NCBI GenBank assembly: GCA_951217055.1
Contig: OX578277.1
Location: forward strand, 62,404,388-62,468,387
Direction: 5' to 3'
DNA: 64,000 bases
Origin: Gerris lacustris
Lineage: Eukaryota; Arthropoda; Insecta; Hemiptera; Gerridae
The translations under genes and the position numbers were made by a program. This document shows, in pieces, positions 61,603-64,000 of this stretch. The notes below the pieces were generated by a model, which ran no database searches, was not told where the DNA came from, and was given only the letters and a program-made list of their open reading frames with translations. Every line of letters begins with the position of its first letter. Within the stretch, counting starts at the first letter, position 1.

Positions 61603-62012
61603 TAATTTTTTTAGCTGCAACCTGAATGTTGAAACCTTCGCATAAATTAATAAGCGAGTTCCTCTTCTTTGACTCCTCGTACAACCTTTATCCGACCTTT
61701 CATTTTATCATCTTATATAGACAGCGTTTTACACATATCAAGTTGTATGCCAAAGAAGGTTTAACGATTTAATTTAACATTTTCCTATTTTCACATTTTA
61801 TTTTTTTTTTCAATTGAGGAAATTGGATTTTTTCCCTTCTTAATGTGGCCAGTGAAACAGTATTAAAATCCTACTGAGTATTCGAAGTTATTCAGAACAT
61901 AATATGTTTTTCGTTTAAGGCTTGTTCTAATACTGTTAATTATTAGCAGAATTAACACTTTTATATTTTTAATGTAATAAAAACAACAAAACCTCCAATA
62001 AATTAATCTATT

Positions 62013-62158
62013 GTTACTGATGAGCTGGCTTGTCTTATTGTTACTGGCGTACTTGCTTGTCTTGTTTTTACTGGTGTAGGTATACTACATTGTCTTGTTG
62101 TTACTGGTGTACTGGCTTGTCTTGTTGTTACTGGTGTACTGGCTTGTCTTGTTGTAAC
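62013..62158 (+). repeat. 27-bp tandem repeat, about 5 copies
   Basis: TTACTGGTGTACTGGCTTGT starts at 62101 and 62128, with variants at 62041 and 62068 and an irregular spacer of 33 bp between the third and fourth units. Confidence 0.85.
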
Positions 62159-62260
62159 TCTAATTATTCTAATAGTTAATTCAATCCAAATAGTTTAAAT
62201 CCTAACAAATAACTCTTATCCTAATAATTTATGCAAATGTTGCACTGAATTTTACTCAAC

Positions 62261-62262
<2 letters not shown>

Positions 62263-62322
<60 letters not shown>
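62263..62322. repeat. (AT)n microsatellite
   Basis: About 60 bp of TA repeat. Confidence 0.95.
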
Positions 62323-62324
<2 letters not shown>

Positions 62325-62585
62325 TATATATATTTAATATCTAGTTTAACATTTAAAATGTTAAAAGAATCTATAAACGAACACAATCGTAATTTAACTA
62401 TATAAGAAAACTCAGTTTAGCCTAAATGATAACCTAATGTTCAAAGGGGCAACAAATAATGAATATACACGAAGATAATAGAAGATGATAAATATAATAG
62501 AACAATTTTATATTTAATATTAAATCTTTTTTCTTGGTTTTTTGGTTTTAGTATTTTAATTTAATTGTATTATATTTATATCAAT

Positions 62586-62712
62586 CATATAGTATAATAC
62601 ACAGCTTGGTTTTCCGGTGGAATCCGCGTCACGAAGGGGGTGAAGTCCACCGGAAAACCAAGCTGTGTATTACGAGTCTACCCGCGGAAGCCTACGCACC
62701 ATATAGTATAAT
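62586..62712 (+). mobile_element. GC-rich hairpin insert of 101 bp flanked by 13-bp direct repeats
   Basis: CATATAGTATAAT at 62586-62598 is repeated exactly at 62700-62712. The 101 bp between (62599-62699) are more than half G/C in an AT-rich region. A perfect 27-bp stem pairs 62595-62621 with 62646-62672 around a 24-base loop (ATCCGCGTCACGAAGG..). A single-stranded-looking tail with ACCCGCGGAAGCCTACGC follows. There is no poly-A tail. It looks like a structured RNA or hairpin DNA inserted with target duplication; I do not recognise it. Confidence 0.6.
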
Positions 62713-64000
62713 GTTCTACTTAATAGCGCGATAGTATATATTATAGTTTTTAGTCGCATACATTAAAATTTAAATTGTATTTTGAAGTTCTGATAATTTT
62801 TTAATAAATAGTAAAGGTTACACAGCACATTTTTATTTATTCATTCCAAAGAAAATAACAAATAATGCAATAATTTGTAACATTATTATTATTTGTTACG
62901 GGGTAACTAAAATTTAATGTTTGCATCCTTTGATTTATTTATTAAAAAAATAATTTATTTTGTTTTAAATTATAATATATATTACATTAAAATGACAAAT
63001 TTAAGTTAAACCATGTGTAACAAATATAAAACAAATGTGTCCGAAATTGCTTTTCACTAAACTCTTCCATGCACTTTACAACTACTTTGTCAAGTGTTTT
63101 TATTTGTTAGTAGTTACAGGTTTGAATTATTAATACTGAATATTAATTATTATTTAACATTTTATCAAAATTTACTGAAAAAACTAACTTATCCAGGGGG
63201 TCGATTTTCAATCTCGAACTCAGGAAAGCTGTGGTAACCAAAGAAAATGATCGTAGAATTAAATTATTTCTCATATGAATGCTCATTTTACAAACCAAAA
63301 ACTGGTCATCTTCAAATTTTGATAAGAGTCTAATAAATATTAGAGTTCATAAAGAATTACTTTACTGAGAACGTGGGCTTTCTTCTTAAATCATTCTGTG
63401 AGTTTCATGAGTGAAAATTTATTTCCTGAGTTTTTTTAGTTGATAAACTCGAACTGTAGTAGTACCTTTATTGTCTTGAAGAACTAGTAGATAAATTGAC
63501 TTTTTACCTTAAGGCGTAAGATGTGATTGTACTATTAGTTGGCAGGTATATTGCTAGAAACTAAAGCCAGACCTAGTGGCGGCCATTCTTCATCCGCCAT
63601 TACCTTGTATTATTACGTTCTACCTCCTCCACCTTAGGTGTTTTATGTATTCACCTCTGCCTTCTTCCTTTCCTTTCAACAGACATTTCTTGAGTTTGTC
63701 TGAAAAAATAAAAATAAGAAAAGGAGGAATATGATACGAACTTCGCTCTCTCACACATCATATAAGCTCTAAAAACTATTTCAGATGAAAGCTGATAATA
63801 TTAAAAAGCTAAACGTGCTCTGTAAACTCAAAATACTCTAATTATTTTTTTGTGTATCGATTCAGTCCTTACTCGTCACCAATAATGAACAAAAATAACT
63901 TCTTTTATTTTGGACAGATAGTTTTGACGTTTACTGATGCTCCTTGCAAATAATGTTATATTAGGTTACTTTATAAGTGATGAGCAATCCAATCTTTAAA
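62713..64000. other. No gene recognised to the window end
   Basis: AT-rich presumed intron. TAGTGGCGGCCATTCTTCAT at about 63577 is an isolated GC-balanced patch. Confidence 0.5.

Noticed and set aside
62599..62699. Hammerhead, HDV-like or twister ribozyme in the GC-rich hairpin insert
   Set aside because: I looked for CUGANGA/GAAA cores and the nested HDV fold and did not find them. A faint resemblance of CCGCGGAAGCC to twister loops is too weak to claim.

Overview
The window looks like nuclear DNA from an arthropod, most likely an insect. It is strongly AT-rich (roughly 70% or more by eye), has long (AT)n microsatellites and a dense set of interspersed repeats, and lacks operons or closely packed genes. 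It carries piggyBac-like, hAT-like, Crypton-like and TA-flanked foldback elements plus tRNA-derived SINEs. I see no bacterial or organellar features. The species cannot be named from the sequence alone.

Only one convincing host-gene exon is visible. It is a GC-rich first coding exon at 37764-38142 (+) ending in a consensus splice donor. It sits in a CpG-rich 5' region (about 37280-37763) with an initiator-like TCAGTT, two upstream ORFs, and an ATGA overlap between the second uORF and the main start. The encoded 126-residue N-terminus is rich in Pro, Tyr and Ser and low in complexity. It resembles the activation or disordered N-terminus of a developmental regulator, but I do not recognise the family. 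Everything from 38143 to 64000 would then be a first intron of at least 25.9 kb. Everything left of about 37.2 kb is intergenic, apart from a decayed cysteine-rich coding tail at the extreme left edge.

The rest is mostly transposon history. The dominant repeat (called R1 here) is about 550-620 bp, with a hairpin-forming head, a (CTGT)n core and a conserved tail. It occurs at least twelve times on both strands, and its core has seeded microsatellites. Other families are R3 (three copies), R5, R6, R9 and R11 (two copies each), a Crypton-like internally deleted element (four units), and two SINE families. There are also several foldback/MITE elements, a 2.1-kb hAT-like element with a perfect 8-bp target duplication, and a 2.3-kb decayed piggyBac element with internal inverted repeats.

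Nesting is extensive. R3 lies inside the hAT-like element. A Crypton-like unit and an R6 fragment split one R1 copy at 7.4-9.0 kb. A tRNA-Ser/Leu-like SINE with a 12-bp target duplication sits inside one of two head-to-tail Crypton-like units, which are themselves bounded by 30-bp inverted repeats (42.5-44.0 kb). Stretches with no assignable feature are listed as such.
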